Below the pieces are notes generated by a model. The model saw only the letters and a list, made by a program, of their open reading frames with translations. It was not told the DNA's origin and made no database searches. A DNA stretch of 64,000 nucleotides from assembly GCA_019671005.1 (NCBI GenBank), contig CM033721.1, positions 57,040,284 through 57,104,283 of the forward strand, read 5' to 3'. The position numbers and the translations under genes are program-made. The DNA comes from Hibiscus mutabilis (taxonomy: Eukaryota; Streptophyta; Magnoliopsida; Malvales; Malvaceae). Each line of letters starts with the position of its first letter. The first letter of the stretch is position 1. Below, piece by piece: positions 30,856 through 43,611 of this stretch.

Positions 30856-32415
30856 ATGTCCGATACACATCTAGAAAGGGATAAAGATAGCTCTGCTGCT
30901 TCCCCCAATGAAGGAGGAAGTGTGAGAATGAATTAAGAACAGCAGGATCCTCCAAGACCTGCTGAAGCTCAACCTGAAGCTCCTCAGTTGAATCTGATTA
31001 AAAAATAATGTTTCTTGAGCATGACTGAGATGTTCAATCAATTGGTAGCCTCCTTGAAGCAGAACTCTTCCTTTGTATCTGCAGTAGGTCAAAGTAGAAC
31101 ACCTATAGACAATCTGGCTCAACACCGAGCCTATACCTTTTCGGGATCTGATGATGAAAATCTTGAAGTGGCTGAGTATTGGCTTGAAACTACAATAAGA
31201 ATTGTAACAAAGCAACTACAATGCTCAGGCGAGCATAAACTTGAATGTGCCTTGTCTTTGCTAGCCGATGAAGCCCTCAGTTGGTGGCAGACCACAATTT
31301 TAACTACTCCAGCACATGCCATCGATTGGGAATTCTTCCTTAAAGAATTCCGTAAAAAGTATATCAATGAGTAGTATTTGGCAGAATAAAGAAGGTGTTT
31401 CTTGTATCTCAAGCAAGGAGGCAAGCCTATAGAGCAATATGTGAGCGAATTCTACAAATATGGAAAGTATGGATCGAAATACATAAAGAAGGAAGAAGAT
31501 AAATGTCATATGTTTATAGACAGATTAAATGATGAGTTAAGCCCAATGTTTACGACACTTGGAATCAATGACTTTCAAGAATTAGTGAATCGAGAAATTG
31601 TCACTGAATTGAAGATGAAGGCAGTAGATAAGAGGAAGGAAAGCTATTTTAAGAAGGGAAAAAGGCAAAGAAGTGATAGTAAGCCTTCATGGTCATCCAA
31701 GAAACAGAAACGTCAAGGAGGGAACTCCTCGGGCCACTTTTCTCCTCCAAGGGGTAATTTCTTACCTAGGCCTCAAACTGTGATCAAGACTTCTGCACCT
31801 TTTGTCTTTGTGAATAGCTCAGGGAATACTGGTAGAGAAGCTCAGACATGACCTTGCAAATTCTGCCAGAATTATCATACGGGGCTCTGTAGGGAACAAA
31901 ATAATGCTTGTTTTCAATGTGGAGGACTAGACCACTTCGTTAGAGATTGTCCACAAAATTTGAATAAAAATCTTGCTCGTACACCCTCCAATGTTAATTC
32001 GAACCAACCTTCTTGGGTAAAAGGATCCAAACAAGCTCATTCTGGGAATTCTGGAAAGAACCGAAACCAGGTCCCTGCCTCTACTCACCAAGAGTCTCAA
32101 GCCCCCGCTCGAGTATATCATGTTCAGGGATGTGAAGAAGACGACTCTCCCGATGTTATCGTAGGTACTATCGAGCTTTGCACTCATCCATTTTATGCCT
32201 TGTTTGATTCGAGTTCAACCCATTCCTTCATTTTCTCTAAATTAATTAAGAAATTTAATTTGATTCATGAGCTTTCTGATTGTAATCTTGTAGCAACTAA
32301 TCCTTTAGGGGATAGAGTACATGTAAATAGTATATGCGAAAATTGTCCCTTGTTTATCCAAGGCATCCTTTCCCTGCAAACTTGTTGGTACTACCCTTTG
32401 ATGAATTTGATCTAA
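30856..32415 (+). pseudogene. Tekay-1 gag and protease (broken)
   Basis: Likely start at ATG 30856 (MSDTHLERDKDSSAAS). In-frame stops lie near 30931, 31006, 31372 and 31849. Gag core: EVAEYWLETTIRIV, CALSLLADEALSWWQ, FLKEFRKKYINE. A Cys/His stretch (CKFCQNYHTGLC) is followed by a CCHC knuckle, CFQCGGLDHFVRDC, near 31915. The protease reads ALFDSSSTHSFIF, where the clade normally has DSG(A/S)TH: the catalytic-loop Gly is Ser. All these lie in one frame, and RT is in another, so a frameshift falls near 32400. Confidence 0.85.
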
Positions 32416-33946
32416 TCTTATGATTAGACTGGTTAGCCAAACATCAGGCTTGGGTAGATTGTAGTCACAAACGGCTCTTTTTGCATGGGTTAGGAAAGGA
32501 ATCCAGAATCTTACTAGACAACAAAATTATAAATTCAAAACCTATATTTGCCCCTATAATAGAATTAAATGAAGCCCCTCCATTCTTGGAATCCCTTTTA
32601 ATTGTGTCCCAATTTCCTGATGTTTTTCTCGAGGATCTCCCGGGCTTGCCACCGATTCATGAAGTGGAATTCAAGATTGAATTTTAATCGGGATCTCATC
32701 CCGTGTCTATCACTCCCTATAGAATGGCACCGGCTGAACTAGAAGAACTCCAGAAGTAGTTACAGGACCTACAGGATAAAGGCTTCATTCCACCCAGCTC
32801 GTCTCCTTGGGGAGCCCTTGTTTTGTTTGTCAAGAAGAAATATGGGTCGATAAGGCTATGTATTGATTATGGGCAACTTAATCAAATCACAATAAAAAAT
32901 AAATATCCCTTGCCAAGAATTGAAGATTTGTTTGACCAACTTAAAGACGCAAGTGTATTCACGAAGATTGATCTTTGGTCTAGTTATTATCAAATGAGGG
33001 TGAAGGAAGCCAATGTGCCTAAAACTGTATTCAGGACTCGATATGGTCATTTCGAGTTCCTTTTTATGCTCTTCGGCTTAACAAATGCCCCATCTGCCTT
33101 TATGGACTTAATAAATTGGGTATTCAAACCCTTCTTGGACAAATTTGTTGTTGTGTTCATCGATGACATACTCGTATACTTCAGAAACAAGGACGAACAT
33201 TCTAAACATCTTTGAATAGTGTTACAGACACTTCAAGAACACCAGTTATTCGCAAAGTTGAACAAATGTGAATTCTGGCTATCAGAGGTATCCTTTCTAG
33301 GCCATATAATTTCGGCTGATGGCATTATGGTAGACCCAAAGAAGAGACAAGCCATTTTTGATTGGCTACCTCCCAAAAATGTAAGGGAAGTTAGAAGCTT
33401 TCTCGGTTTAGCTAGGTTTGTGGGAGGGTTTTCAACCTTGGCATCAAACCTAACCATGTTACTTAGAAAAGAAGAAAGCTTTGTTTGGTCAGAAAAATAG
33501 CAAAGAAGTTTTGACCAACTCAAGCAAGCCCTTACTCATGCCCTGGTTTTGATCCAACCTGAATTGGGAAAAGAGTATACAATTTTTAGTGATGCTTCTC
33601 TTTTAGGACTCGGATGTGTCCTTATGCAAGATGCAAAGTAGTGGCATATGCATCCCAGCAACTCAAACCTCACAAAGTAAACTATCCAACTCACGATCTT
33701 GAATTAGTTGCGGTTGTGTTTGCTCTAAAGATATGAAGGCATTACTTGTTTGGAGAAAAGTGCCACCTATTCACTGATCATAAAAGCCTCAAGTACATCT
33801 TGACACAAAAGGACTTGAATCTTCGACAACGAATATGGCTTGAATTATTGAACGATTATGATTTAGTCTTAGATTACTATCCCGGGAAAACAAATGTTGT
33901 AGCTGATGCACTCAGTCGCAAACATTCTAGTGGTGAGAGTTCTTAA
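32416..33946 (+). pseudogene. Tekay-1 RT and RNase H (broken)
   Basis: Reads QFPDVFLEDLPGLPPIHEVEF, IRLCIDYGQLNQ, FMLFGLTNAPSAFMDL and the polymerase site VVVFIDDILVYF (catalytic Asp pair intact). Stops occur near 32685, 32757, 33213 and 33498. RNase H continues in another frame after ~33640 (HLFTDHKSLKYILTQKDLNLRQ, then YYPGKTNVVADALSRK). The enzymes would copy the RNA genome and remove the RNA strand. Confidence 0.87.
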
Positions 33947-34089
33947 TCGAACCCCTCTAACTCTCTTTTGTTTTGAATTAAACCTAAATCAAGCTAATAC
34001 TCTAGTTGGTAAACATCTTGATTAATTTCTTTCTACCTCGTAGCCTCGGTTGCCGTCAATGCCCATTTTAGACTTCTGAAGAACCAAAT

Positions 34090-35560
34090 ACTCATGTCTG
34101 AGATTCAAATTACATCTGATCTATTGGATAAAATCAAGAGTTTACAACAATCTGATCTGGAACTACATAGGATTATGGATAACCTAAAGGTCGAATCCCA
34201 CTCTGATTTTTCATTTAAGCCAAATGGACTGTTATATTTTAGAAATTAGGTTTGTGTCCCGAATGATGACAATTTAAGAAGAGAAATGCTAGTTGAAGCT
34301 CATCAAAGCCCATTATCAATCCACCATGGTTCATTTAAGATGTATAAAGATTTAAAAGATTTATATTGGTGGCCAGGAATAAAGAAGGCCATTGTTGATT
34401 TTGTTTCCTGATGCTTATCTTGTCAAAGAATCAAAGCTGAGCACCAAGTCCCCACAAGACTCTTGCAACCCATAAAGCTTCTTGAATGGAAGTGGGAACA
34501 AATTACCATGGACTTCGTTAGTGGTTTGCCCCTAACACCGAAAAAGAATGATGTGGTATGGGTAATAGTAGATAGGCTGACCAAATCATCCCATTTCCTG
34601 CCTATTCGAATGACCTTAAGCATATATCATTTGGCAAGGATTTACATCAAGGAGATCATTAGACTACATGGAGTTCCGATTTCCATAATCTTTGATAGAG
34701 ACTCTCGGTTCACTGCTATGTTTTGGAGAGCCCTCCAGGGAGCTTTGGGATCAAAAATTAATCTGAGCACTGCATTTCATCCTCAATCTAATGGACAGTC
34801 AGAGAGGGTAATTCAAATCCTCGAAGATATGCTCCGAGCTTGCGTAGTTGATTTTGGAAAGGCTGGGAGAAATCCTTACCCCTAGTCGAATTTGCATATA
34901 ACAACAACTATCAAACTTTTATTCGAATGGCTCTATTTGAAGCTCTCTACGGTAGAAGGTGCAGAACACCACTTTGTTGGTCAGATTTGGGAGAAAGCAA
35001 AATGTTGGGACCTGATCTCCTGAAAGAAACCGAAGAAAAAATTAGAATCATACATGATCGAATTAAAGCAGCTTTTGATAGGCAAAAGGCCTATGCTGAT
35101 AGAAGAAGAAGAGAAAATTTCTTATGAATTAGGTGATCGGGTTTTCTAAAAGTTTCTCCGTAGAAAGTCCTCAGATTTGGGAAAAAGGGAAAGCTTAGTC
35201 CCCATTTCATCAAACCATTCGAAGTTCTGGAGAAAGTTGGTCATGTAGCTTACAAATTGGCTCTTCCAAGAGAGTTTGATAAAATTCACAATGTTTTCCA
35301 TGTTTCTATGTTACGCAAATATAGATCTGATCCTTCCCATATCCTTGAGCCTGAAGAGGTGGAGCTAGACACTAATCTCTCCTATGAAGAAGAGCCGGTT
35401 CAGATACTTGATCGATAGATTGAAAGTCTCAGAAACAAAGTGGTACCCCTTGTTAAAGTCCTATGGAGAAATCATAAACAAGAAGAAGCTATATGGGAAC
35501 TTGAGTCTACTATGAAAGATCAATATCCCCACTTATTCCTCTTAGGTAATTTGAGGACTA
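34090..35560 (+). pseudogene. Tekay-1 integrase and chromodomain region (broken)
   Basis: Zinc-finger part: EAHQSPLSIHHGSFKMYK, then CLSCQRIKAEH, with a stop near 34411. Core: MDFVSGLPLTPKKND, IIFDRDSRFTAMFWRALQ, then HPQSNGQSERVIQI. The D-D-E residues appear present. A frame change occurs near 34880. The C-terminal part (HNVFHVSMLRKYRSD, EEPVQILDR, VLWRNHKQEEAIWELE, YPHLF) is the typical degenerate chromodomain end, with a stop near 35417. Chromodomains guide integration to particular chromatin. Confidence 0.85.
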
Positions 35561-35568
35561 ATTTCTTT

Positions 35569-35579
35569 AAGGGGAGATT
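35569..35579 (+). other. Polypurine tract of Tekay-1
   Basis: AAGGGGAGATT directly before the 3' LTR start (TGTAACATCCC at 35580). Confidence 0.88.
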
Positions 35580-38278
35580 TGTAACATCCCAAAATAGGGT
35601 CTAGAAGGATACTACATTTAAATTTCGATTATTGATTTATCTTATGTTTTAGTATGAAATAAAATGACTACAATGTGAATTTAATTAACCGAATGACCAT
35701 TTCAAAAAGGGCCATTTTGTATACACTTTTAATTGTCATGTTTGCATGATAATCTCCACCAAATTTAAGGATCAAAGCCATGTGTCCCCTTAGGAAAAAC
35801 ACGGTCAAAGAATTGGTGGACCCGTTTCTTCTCCATTCTTCATTCAACCGAATATTGTTAGTGAGAGAGTGAAAATTCAAGAGAAATCTTGCTATTCTTT
35901 GAAGGAAATCAAGCTTTTTAGATGGTAAATTGATAATAGATTGAAGTTTAGTTGTATTTCAAGGTAAGGTTTCTTTTTATTCCTTGTGTATTTGATTGTT
36001 TGTTAGAGAGGGATGATTGTATTAGAGGAATCCTTCCATGATAGTTGTTTGAAACTTAGATTAACTTAGATGATGTTGGTTATGACAATTGAATTGTATA
36101 GGATAGAAGTAGATGTTTCAAGTTGGGTATCCATGTATTAAATTGATATATTTTGATTGATTCACGTATGGTCACTTCGAAATGGACATTGAATTGAACG
36201 GGATTCATAAATGAACTTGTAAAATTGATTCATGAGCATGGTTATAGAAATTGAAGATATGGCATGTTGATTTTGTTGGAATGATACATAATTGATGTTC
36301 GTATGATACACTAAGAAGCTAAAGTTCTGGTAATAGTGGAGTTCTAGGATTGTTTGGCAAATTAGATGATCTACCATGAAATTTGAGACTTAGGAACTGC
36401 TCGATCTAGACCAATCGAGCAAGTTGGATGTTTCCCTGCTTTGATGTGTATCTAGTTATGCTGGGAAGTAGAAATTGAATTCTAAAGTTTGACATTCGAT
36501 TGTTAAGTAAACTTAAATTATGAGCTTAATGCCTTAATTATTGGAAGGTTCCAAGAAATGATTGAAATTTGTTTCGATAGTTGAAAAGTGGGGTTGTTCT
36601 GTTTTGATTCGAGAATGGGATAAATTGAGGAGACTATGATATCAATTAAATACAAGAGAATGTTATTTGAGATTAATCTTGAAATGTCATAACAAGGTAA
36701 CTATAATGGTTTAGTTTAAAAGGCTAATTAATTGAGGAGTGACTAGTCTCCATTTAAATCTCAATGAATGTGCGAAAAATAGATGGATAAATGCATATGA
36801 TTAATTGAGACCTTTATAATGTCACATGTTAGAAGATCAAGAGCATTTAGTGGACCAAAGGGCTGTTGTAGATCTAGTCAATGATAGGAAAAAAGAGATC
36901 ATGATACGGGAGCATCAATAGCTTGGAAACTACTGTAATGTAACCTAGATTGTTTATTTGAATGTTTTTGCCCTATGGTAGTTAAACTATGCTAAATTCG
37001 TTAAAGAAAATGCATTACAATGCAGCTTGATTAAGATATGATCGGTTGCTTGTCAAGGTAAGTATTTTGAAGTAAACCAAATTAGTTATACATCTTGATC
37101 TTGTTACACTTTATGAAACTAGTTTCGAATGGATAATTTGTATAATTGAAAAATTGGAATAAGGCATTTAAGGCCTCTTGAATTAATCGAAATCAACTTA
37201 ATTAAACAAGCCTTGATTTGAGTCAGTTTGACACTATTGGCATGCCATAGAGTCCGTCGAGCTCGCTGGTTAGGACTACGGTCCCTCATTGTTAAGATCA
37301 AGTGATCTTTTAGGTCATTTGGCACTCTTGTTCAATAATGAAAGCGGATTTGGTACCTTGAGTACCCTTGTTTTGGTACTGTGTACCCTTGTTAATGTTA
37401 TTTTGTATTCGTGTGTCTAATGACTTGTCGATCAAGGCTCAAGATAATTATAATTGTTCTTATTATTGAACCTTGTTATCCTGATGTGAGTAAATGGACT
37501 ATATGTCCCTTGAAACGATTAGCTTTATGCAGGAATATTGAAACCCCTAGAAATCAATTCAAATTAAATTGTATGTTTATCAAGTCTATGATTGAGTATA
37601 GTAATGGAACCTTGCTTTGGATGAATTGATGTAGGTAATGATCTCTACATGAAATATAATTATGCTTGTCCAATTTGACTCCTAGGATGGTGGCACTTAT
37701 GGTCATATATGTGTTTTGTTGACTTCTTTGTATGTAAATAAAGAGATTATATATATATATATATATATATATACATTTGATGATATGTAAATATGTTTAA
37801 ATCTAGCTAGAGCTTGTTATGAAATAGTTGATGCATGCTTGTGAATGTCATGAATGTTAAGTAATTAGTTGATAGGAAATTAACATCTCGATAGATGATT
37901 GATGATTCATTGAGCTTGCTTGAATGTAATCAAATGATAACAACTCTATGGAATAAATTCTTTAATCTAATGGTTAGATTTCTTAACTAGTCGAATGGCT
38001 ACACCAATTCAAGTATAATTGACTATTGGATTTTTGTTGATCTTTCTTGTATAAATTGTCTATCCTTGTTTCTTTCGTATGCTTTATGGAGATTTAAGCC
38101 AAAATGCATCTAGACTTGTTGCTTATTCAAATTATTTTCTTGTATAGTTCGAATACATTAGAAATTAGCTCATCTAGTTTCATGCTTTGAGTCCTAACTT
38201 TCTTAACAAGTTAGCTTGTTTGTAAACTCTTGGCTCCTTAAACCCGATGTACTATTAAGTTGGGTGAGGGGTATTACA
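35580..38278 (+). repeat. 3' LTR of Tekay-1 (2699 bp)
   Basis: Colinear with 27746-30697, with scattered substitutions and a ~250-bp deletion at 37671-37676 between TCTAATT repeats. A longer TA microsatellite lies at about 37746-37774. It ends GGGGTATTACA, then CATGT. Confidence 0.95.
37747..37774. repeat. TA microsatellite in Tekay-1 3' LTR
   Basis: About 14 TA units, against about seven at the equivalent place (30179-30193) of the 5' LTR, so it grew or shrank after insertion. Confidence 0.9.
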
Positions 38279-38283
38279 CATGT

Positions 38284-40083
38284 GGAGGTAGATGAACTGT
38301 TCCTCAAAGCGCTAATCCAGTTCTGGAACCCAGGGTATTATTGCTTCACATTCAATAGTGAGGATATAATGCCCACAATTGAAGAATGTTCTTCACTTTT
38401 TAACTTGCGCGAAGTGAAGAGGGATCGAGACTATGCTAAGCCACCTAAGAACAAGAACGCCCACTTGAGGTTCGGAATTTTTGCCAGTATGAGGGAAGGA
38501 TGGATTAAAGGTCTAATACAGAAAAGAGGGGGCAGTTTTTCCTTCTCATGGTGGAGTATCTGAAACATAATTCTCACTCATCCAGATAAAGAGAAAAATG
38601 GTAGATATGTTGGCAATAGCAATTTATGGCCTGGTTATCTTCCCAAGAGTGTTAGGCAACATCGATGTGGCCATGTTAGATATTTTTGAACAGTTGAAGA
38701 GAGGGACCAACCCGGTGCCAATAGTGCTTGCTAAGACCTTTATTTCTTTGAATACGTGTCGGAAGCTGGAACGCGTGCATTTCAGATGATGTGCTCAATT
38801 ACTTTAGGTTTGGGCCCTTAGCCATTTTTGGAAATGCCCAACTTTGACTTTACCCAACATATTCTCCCCAAACTTTTCTCCACTCTGAGAGTTTTAAAAA
38901 GATAAATAGTCAGTAATGAAGAGGGAATAGTGGATAGATATTTTATGAGACCCCGTGATCAAGACATCGTCTGGAGGGCTCCATGGTTGGGTCACATTAA
39001 GGTCTTGTATAAGTGTGGGGATTATAATCATCTAATGCTGCTAGGCTTATGGGGGAATTGGTTGTGCTCCCTTGTTGGTGTCGCGACAATATAGCTCCTG
39101 ACAGTTTGTTCCTTTCACCGCAGGCCTTGACTCAATAGAATTCAAATTTCAAGGAGAATTTAGAGAAAATATTCAATCTATCAATAATTCATGGAAACAT
39201 TGCTATCGAATGAAAGTGGAGAACGACAACAGGTGTATGCTTACCCTCGACTATGATGAATGGAGGCGCACTAGGGTGAATGACAAGATTCTACCACCTA
39301 TCGGCCAAGCCAAGCCCATAGAAGAGCATCTGAAGGTGATCCCATCTGAAGCTGATGTTTTGAGGGCTGAACTCAAAAGAACCAAGGCCAAGATAGAATC
39401 TCTAGAAGAGCAACATGCGAGAGACCTATACGAGGCATGCTTAGAGGTGAAAAGGTACAAAGGAGAGATAGATCGGGTAGTGAAGATGTATAAGGACCTG
39501 GAGGGAAAGTTTGAGATACAAAGAGTTGACTTTTCAAGTTTCAAGCCACGGTCTGAAACGTAGATTTGAGACAAACTCTGAAATAGTGGAAACGAGAAAT
39601 AAAATAGACTATTGGAAAGGAGAAAGAGCGCGAGAAGCATGAAATTGAGAAATACAGGTAGGCCCTTGCTGAGAAGAGAAAGAAAGGTAAGCAAGCAGTT
39701 GAAATGAGAAAGGCAAAATAACCCTTGAAAATGAGAGAGAAAATGTGGCTGCATGGAAGAGGAAAGCCCATAACAATAAGGTCCGCGTGTGTGAGCTGCA
39801 ATCTCAGTGTGATGTAACCCATGAGAGGTTGAAATAGAGCCAATCCGTTGTTCTGAGTTACAGGCCAAGGTAGCATAACTGAGTTATTCTCTCCATGCAC
39901 TCCAAAACCATCACATATACATCGAGCTTCAGGCTAGTCAGGCAGAAAAATGAAAGTTTGAAGGAACAAGTGGAAGTTGTGGAAAGCATCATCCATGAGT
40001 ATAAAACAAAGATTTTGGTCCTAGAAGATGCCATTGATGGGGGCAATGATTACTGGTTCACTCAGCTTAGGAATAACGCCTGA
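38284..40083 (+). pseudogene. Tat/Ogre ORF1, remainder (broken)
   Basis: Continues in frame from 27745: FLKALIQFWNPGYYCFTFN, DIMPTIEECSSLFNL. The frame stops at 38561-38563. Later pieces in other frames read VDMLAIAIYGLVIFPRVLG (38598) and LTLDYDEWRRTRVNDKILPP (39240), then a long Lys/Glu-rich coiled-coil segment (39350-40080: EADVLRAELKRTKAKIESLEEQH). This layout, a globular part followed by a coiled coil, is what I know of Tat/Ogre ORF1. Its role is unknown. At least four stops or frame changes are present. Confidence 0.7.
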
Positions 40084-40573
40084 AGGTTCTAGGAACGAGA
40101 TGAATTTGACAGGACCGTTATGACCCAAGTGCAAGACGTGGCCAAACATGTGATAATGCTAGCTACAGAAGCTACAGCCCTACGCCAGTACGTCAAGTCA
40201 GTCGGGGAAGTAGGGCCAAGGCTCATATGGTTGATAGAGGAAGTAAAAGAGTTGAGTGTTCGGGCAGAGAAATATTTGTAGATACGTCTAAACTTTTGTA
40301 ATAAGGATCTTCTTATTCAATAAAAAGCTAGTTCTATGAGCAGTTATTTATGGAAACAATGGTCCTTCATTTGCATTTATGCATTTTTCTTTTTACGCAT
40401 CTTCTTGGAGTGAAGATATAGATGCTCCGCCACAGTTTCCTGGGATTTCTTATGCCCATCCTAGGATTCAAAAAGGGACCACCTCATCCAAAACCAGGTT
40501 TCCACATTATTTTTTAGGAATCTTCTGCTCGGGCACCAATTAAGCCAGGGATCAACTAGGCGGAAGCTCAGAA
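40084..40573 (+). other. ORF1-gag interval of Tat/Ogre element
   Basis: The first 190 bp may be the last ORF1 codons (VGEVGPRLIWLIEEVKELS frame). The rest, from ~40280, is non-coding and holds AATAAAAAGC at 40317. No other feature is supported. Confidence 0.45.
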
Positions 40574-41984
40574 CTATGAGGTCCCGGACCTTGATGAAAT
40601 AGGTGACAAGGTCAATGCGAATAAAAAGTTAGAAGATCGCAACGATAGGTTGGAAGAAATAATGAGAACCTTCCGAGAAAGGAATATCCATGGCGGTACG
40701 GACGCCAAGGACCTGAGTTTGGTGACTAATTTGACAATCCCTCCAAAATTCAAGACCCTTAATTTTGATAAGCACGATGGAACCACGTGTCCTACGGCTC
40801 ACCTAACTATGTATTGCCGGAGGATGTCGATGTATTTGGACAACAAAAAACTCATGATTCATTGTTTTCAGGATAGCTTGACAGGGTCTGCATCCCGCTG
40901 GTATACCCAGTTGAGCCGTGAAAACATCCGAACGTGGAAGGATTTGTTGAGAGCGTTCAGCGAGCAGTATAAGCACATCACCGACATGGTCCTGAATAGG
41001 CTTGTCCTACAGGGGATGGAACAGAGGCATAATGAGAGTTTTCGCCAATATGCCCAAAGGTGGCGGGACATGGCTACTCAGGTCCAGCCACTACTGTTGG
41101 AGAACAAGATTACCCCAATGTTTGTGGAGACCCTCAAAGGCGCTTTCTATGATTGTATGATCAATCACGCAACTAAGAGTTTTGCGGACATGGTGACAAT
41201 TGGAGAGTTGATTTTGGTGGCCATCAAGAGCGGAAAGCTTGACGGAGGAGATATCAAAAAATCGTATAAGAAAAAGGATACCGAGATCTGTATGGCGAGT
41301 GTTTACAACCCTAATTACTCAAAAGGGGTAGTCCTGAATAAGCTTGCTGCCCAAAATACCAACCAGGTGGTTTCAAATCCACCAAAGGATGAACGAAAAT
41401 ACCAAGGGAATAAGAAGCCCTGTTTTACTCTCATTCCTATAATGTACGCTGAATTGTTTTCTGAGCTGGTCGAAGCACAGATGGTGCTACTGTGACATGT
41501 TCCCCCATTCTCTCCTCCATACCCACCATGGTATGATGAGAAGGCACAATGTGAATACCTCGCTGGGAACAGGGGGCATACTATTGAGAATTGTACAGCT
41601 TTCAAGAGGGTAGTAGATGATTTACAAAAACTGGGCATGTTATCTTTTGATACATTTGACGGGAAGGATAACCCACTGCCCAACCACCAGAAGATGAGAG
41701 TGAACGCAGTGGTTGAGGTCGAGGACAAGACGGTCAAGAAATATATTGAAAGATTCAGGGCACCTATGGCATGGGTATGGGCTCAAATGGTTGAGGCCGA
41801 ATTGCTAAGAAAGAAGACATGGAAGTTGAAAGAGGATGATGAGCTCTTCTGTGAGTATCATCAGGTAGGAGGACATGAAATTCAGAACTATTCTGAATTT
41901 AGGAAGTTGGTCCATGATAAGATGGACAACAAAGAGCTAGAATGTTTTGAGAAGAAAGCCGTACGTGGGATGTATGCGCTATAG
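40574..41984 (+). pseudogene. Tat/Ogre gag (broken)
   Basis: The main open part, 40650-41495, has IPPKFKTLNFDKHDGTTCPT, HLTMYCRRMSMYLDNKKLMI, CFQDSLTGSASRWYTQLSR and FSEQYKHITDMVLNRL: the retrotransposon gag domain in the Tat/Ogre form. A TGA at 41493-41495 interrupts it. A second segment in another frame (41637-41984) has the C-terminal motif DDELFCEYHQVGGHEIQNYSEFR, a Cys/His-type end, then LVHDKMDNKELECF. It would form the particle core. Confidence 0.82.
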
Positions 41985-41999
41985 ATGAAACCCCCGCTA

Positions 42000-43611
42000 A
42001 AGGGAATCACATGGGAATGAAGCCCTTGGTAATCAAAACCAAGGCCAAAGTCACCGAGCCCCAGAAGAGCACGACCCCAAGGTTAGTTATAAAGGCACCT
42101 ACCTCTTTTCCATACAAGGGCAACAAGAAAGTGCCCTGGAATTACGCTTGCTCAGTAACAACCCCGAGAACTGCATCAACATGAGAAGAACCAGTTAATC
42201 AGGTTGGAAAATTCACGAGAAGTGGGAGGTGTTACTCACCGCTGGAGGTTAAAGACAGAGACATCGCCTAGAGGAAGGCAGCGGCTGAAGAACCTGAAGG
42301 AGAAAAATATTTCTTTATAGGAAAACCCAAGACATATCAAGAGCCGATGAAGGAGTCAGAAGCTCAGGAGTTTCTAAATATACTCAAGCATAGTGAGTAT
42401 GGTGTAGTGGAGCAGCTTCATAAGCTCCTGGTAAGAATCTCGATGTTGTCATTGCTGCTGAGTTTTGGGGCTAACGAGACATCCTCTTAAAAATTTTAAA
42501 TCAAACATTTGTACCAAAAAAGATAACGACTGACAAAATGGGCAGGTTGGTCAGCAACATTGCCATAAATAACTTCATCACATTCAGTGATGAGGAAATT
42601 CCAGCAGTTGGGAGAGGATCATACAAAGCTCTCCATATCTCTACTTGATGTTAGGGGCACATGCTGCTAGGGGTTCTTATAGATAATGGGTCAGCTCTGA
42701 ATGTCTTACCCCTAGCCACCTTGAAGAAGTTGCCAGTTGATAGCTCTCATATGACTACTTACCAAAACATTGCGAGAGCATTTGATGGAACCTAAAGGGA
42801 CGTTTTGGGTAAAATAGAAGTACCCCGCAAATTGGACGAACGACTTTTGAAGTTGATTTTATAGTGATGGACATCAAGCACACCTATAGTTGTTTGTCGG
42901 GGTGCCCTGGATTCACACTGCAGGGGCTGTCCCTTCCACTATGCATCAGAAATTGAAGTTCATAGTCGACGGCCAGCTGGTGGTCGTTGAAGCTGAAGAA
43001 GAGATTATAGCTTCAGTATTAGCAGATGCCCATTACATTGAGGTTGACGAAGGCGCACTTTAATGTCACTTCAAGACACTTGAGCTCGTTAATGCTACCT
43101 TCATCACTAAAGGAAGCAAGGTCCCTAAGCCGGAATTATCAAATAATGCAAAGATGCAATTCCAGCAAACCCTGGGAAAGGGGCAAAAGCTGGCAAGGGC
43201 ATCGGTAAGCAGCTTTAGGGGAGGCCATACCCCGTGATGATCCTTGATAAGAAAGATCGGTTCAGGCTAGGTTACAAGCCCAATCCTATGCAGAGAAGAG
43301 CGACGATAAGAGAAAGGTAAAAAAGGAGGAAAGCGAGACTGAATGGAGAAGAAATAAAGTGGGAGCCGATGGCATTCCCACCATTACGTCACAATTTCAG
43401 ATTATGAGGCATCATGAATCCTCATATTTCAAATGATGAGGAGGAGAAAGGAAAGAATGATCTTAAGAAGGTTTTTGATGAGTTGAACATCAATGCCATA
43501 TTGGATGAAGATAAGGGAAACGATTACCTCTCCATGATTTGCCCTTGCTTAGAGCTAAACAACTGGACTGTGGAAGAAATCCCTGTAACCTTTAGGTCAT
43601 CCATAGAGTAA
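42000..43611 (+). pseudogene. Tat/Ogre protease region (broken)
   Basis: The protease core is at about 42540-42860: RLVSNIAINNFITFSDEEIP, then LLGVLIDNGSALNVLPLATL. The catalytic motif is D-N-G-S, where this lineage usually has D-G-G-S or D-N-G-S. Stops and frame changes surround it (for example near 42646, 42796 and 42862). Downstream frames reach NINAILDEDKGNDYLSMICP and ELNNWTVEEIPVTFRSSIE (43414-43611), a segment that in Tat/Ogre precedes the intron. Confidence 0.7.

Larger units (their letters stand above)
27746..38278 (+). mobile_element. Tekay-1: Ty3/gypsy chromovirus, complete but dead
   Basis: LTRs at 27746-30697 and 35580-38278, iMet-type PBS, gag-pol with a C-terminal chromodomain region, and polypurine tract. 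It is flanked by perfect CATGT duplications and inserted in Tat/Ogre ORF1. RT motifs (GSIRLCIDYGQLNQITIKNK, KIDLWSSYYQMRVKEA) place it in the Tekay/Del clade. The 2.7-3.0 kb LTRs are usual for that clade. Confidence 0.93.

Noticed and set aside
39251..39900. Long minus-strand frames (205 and 119 codons)
   Set aside because: They are antisense shadows of the Lys/Glu-rich coiled-coil part of Tat/Ogre ORF1.
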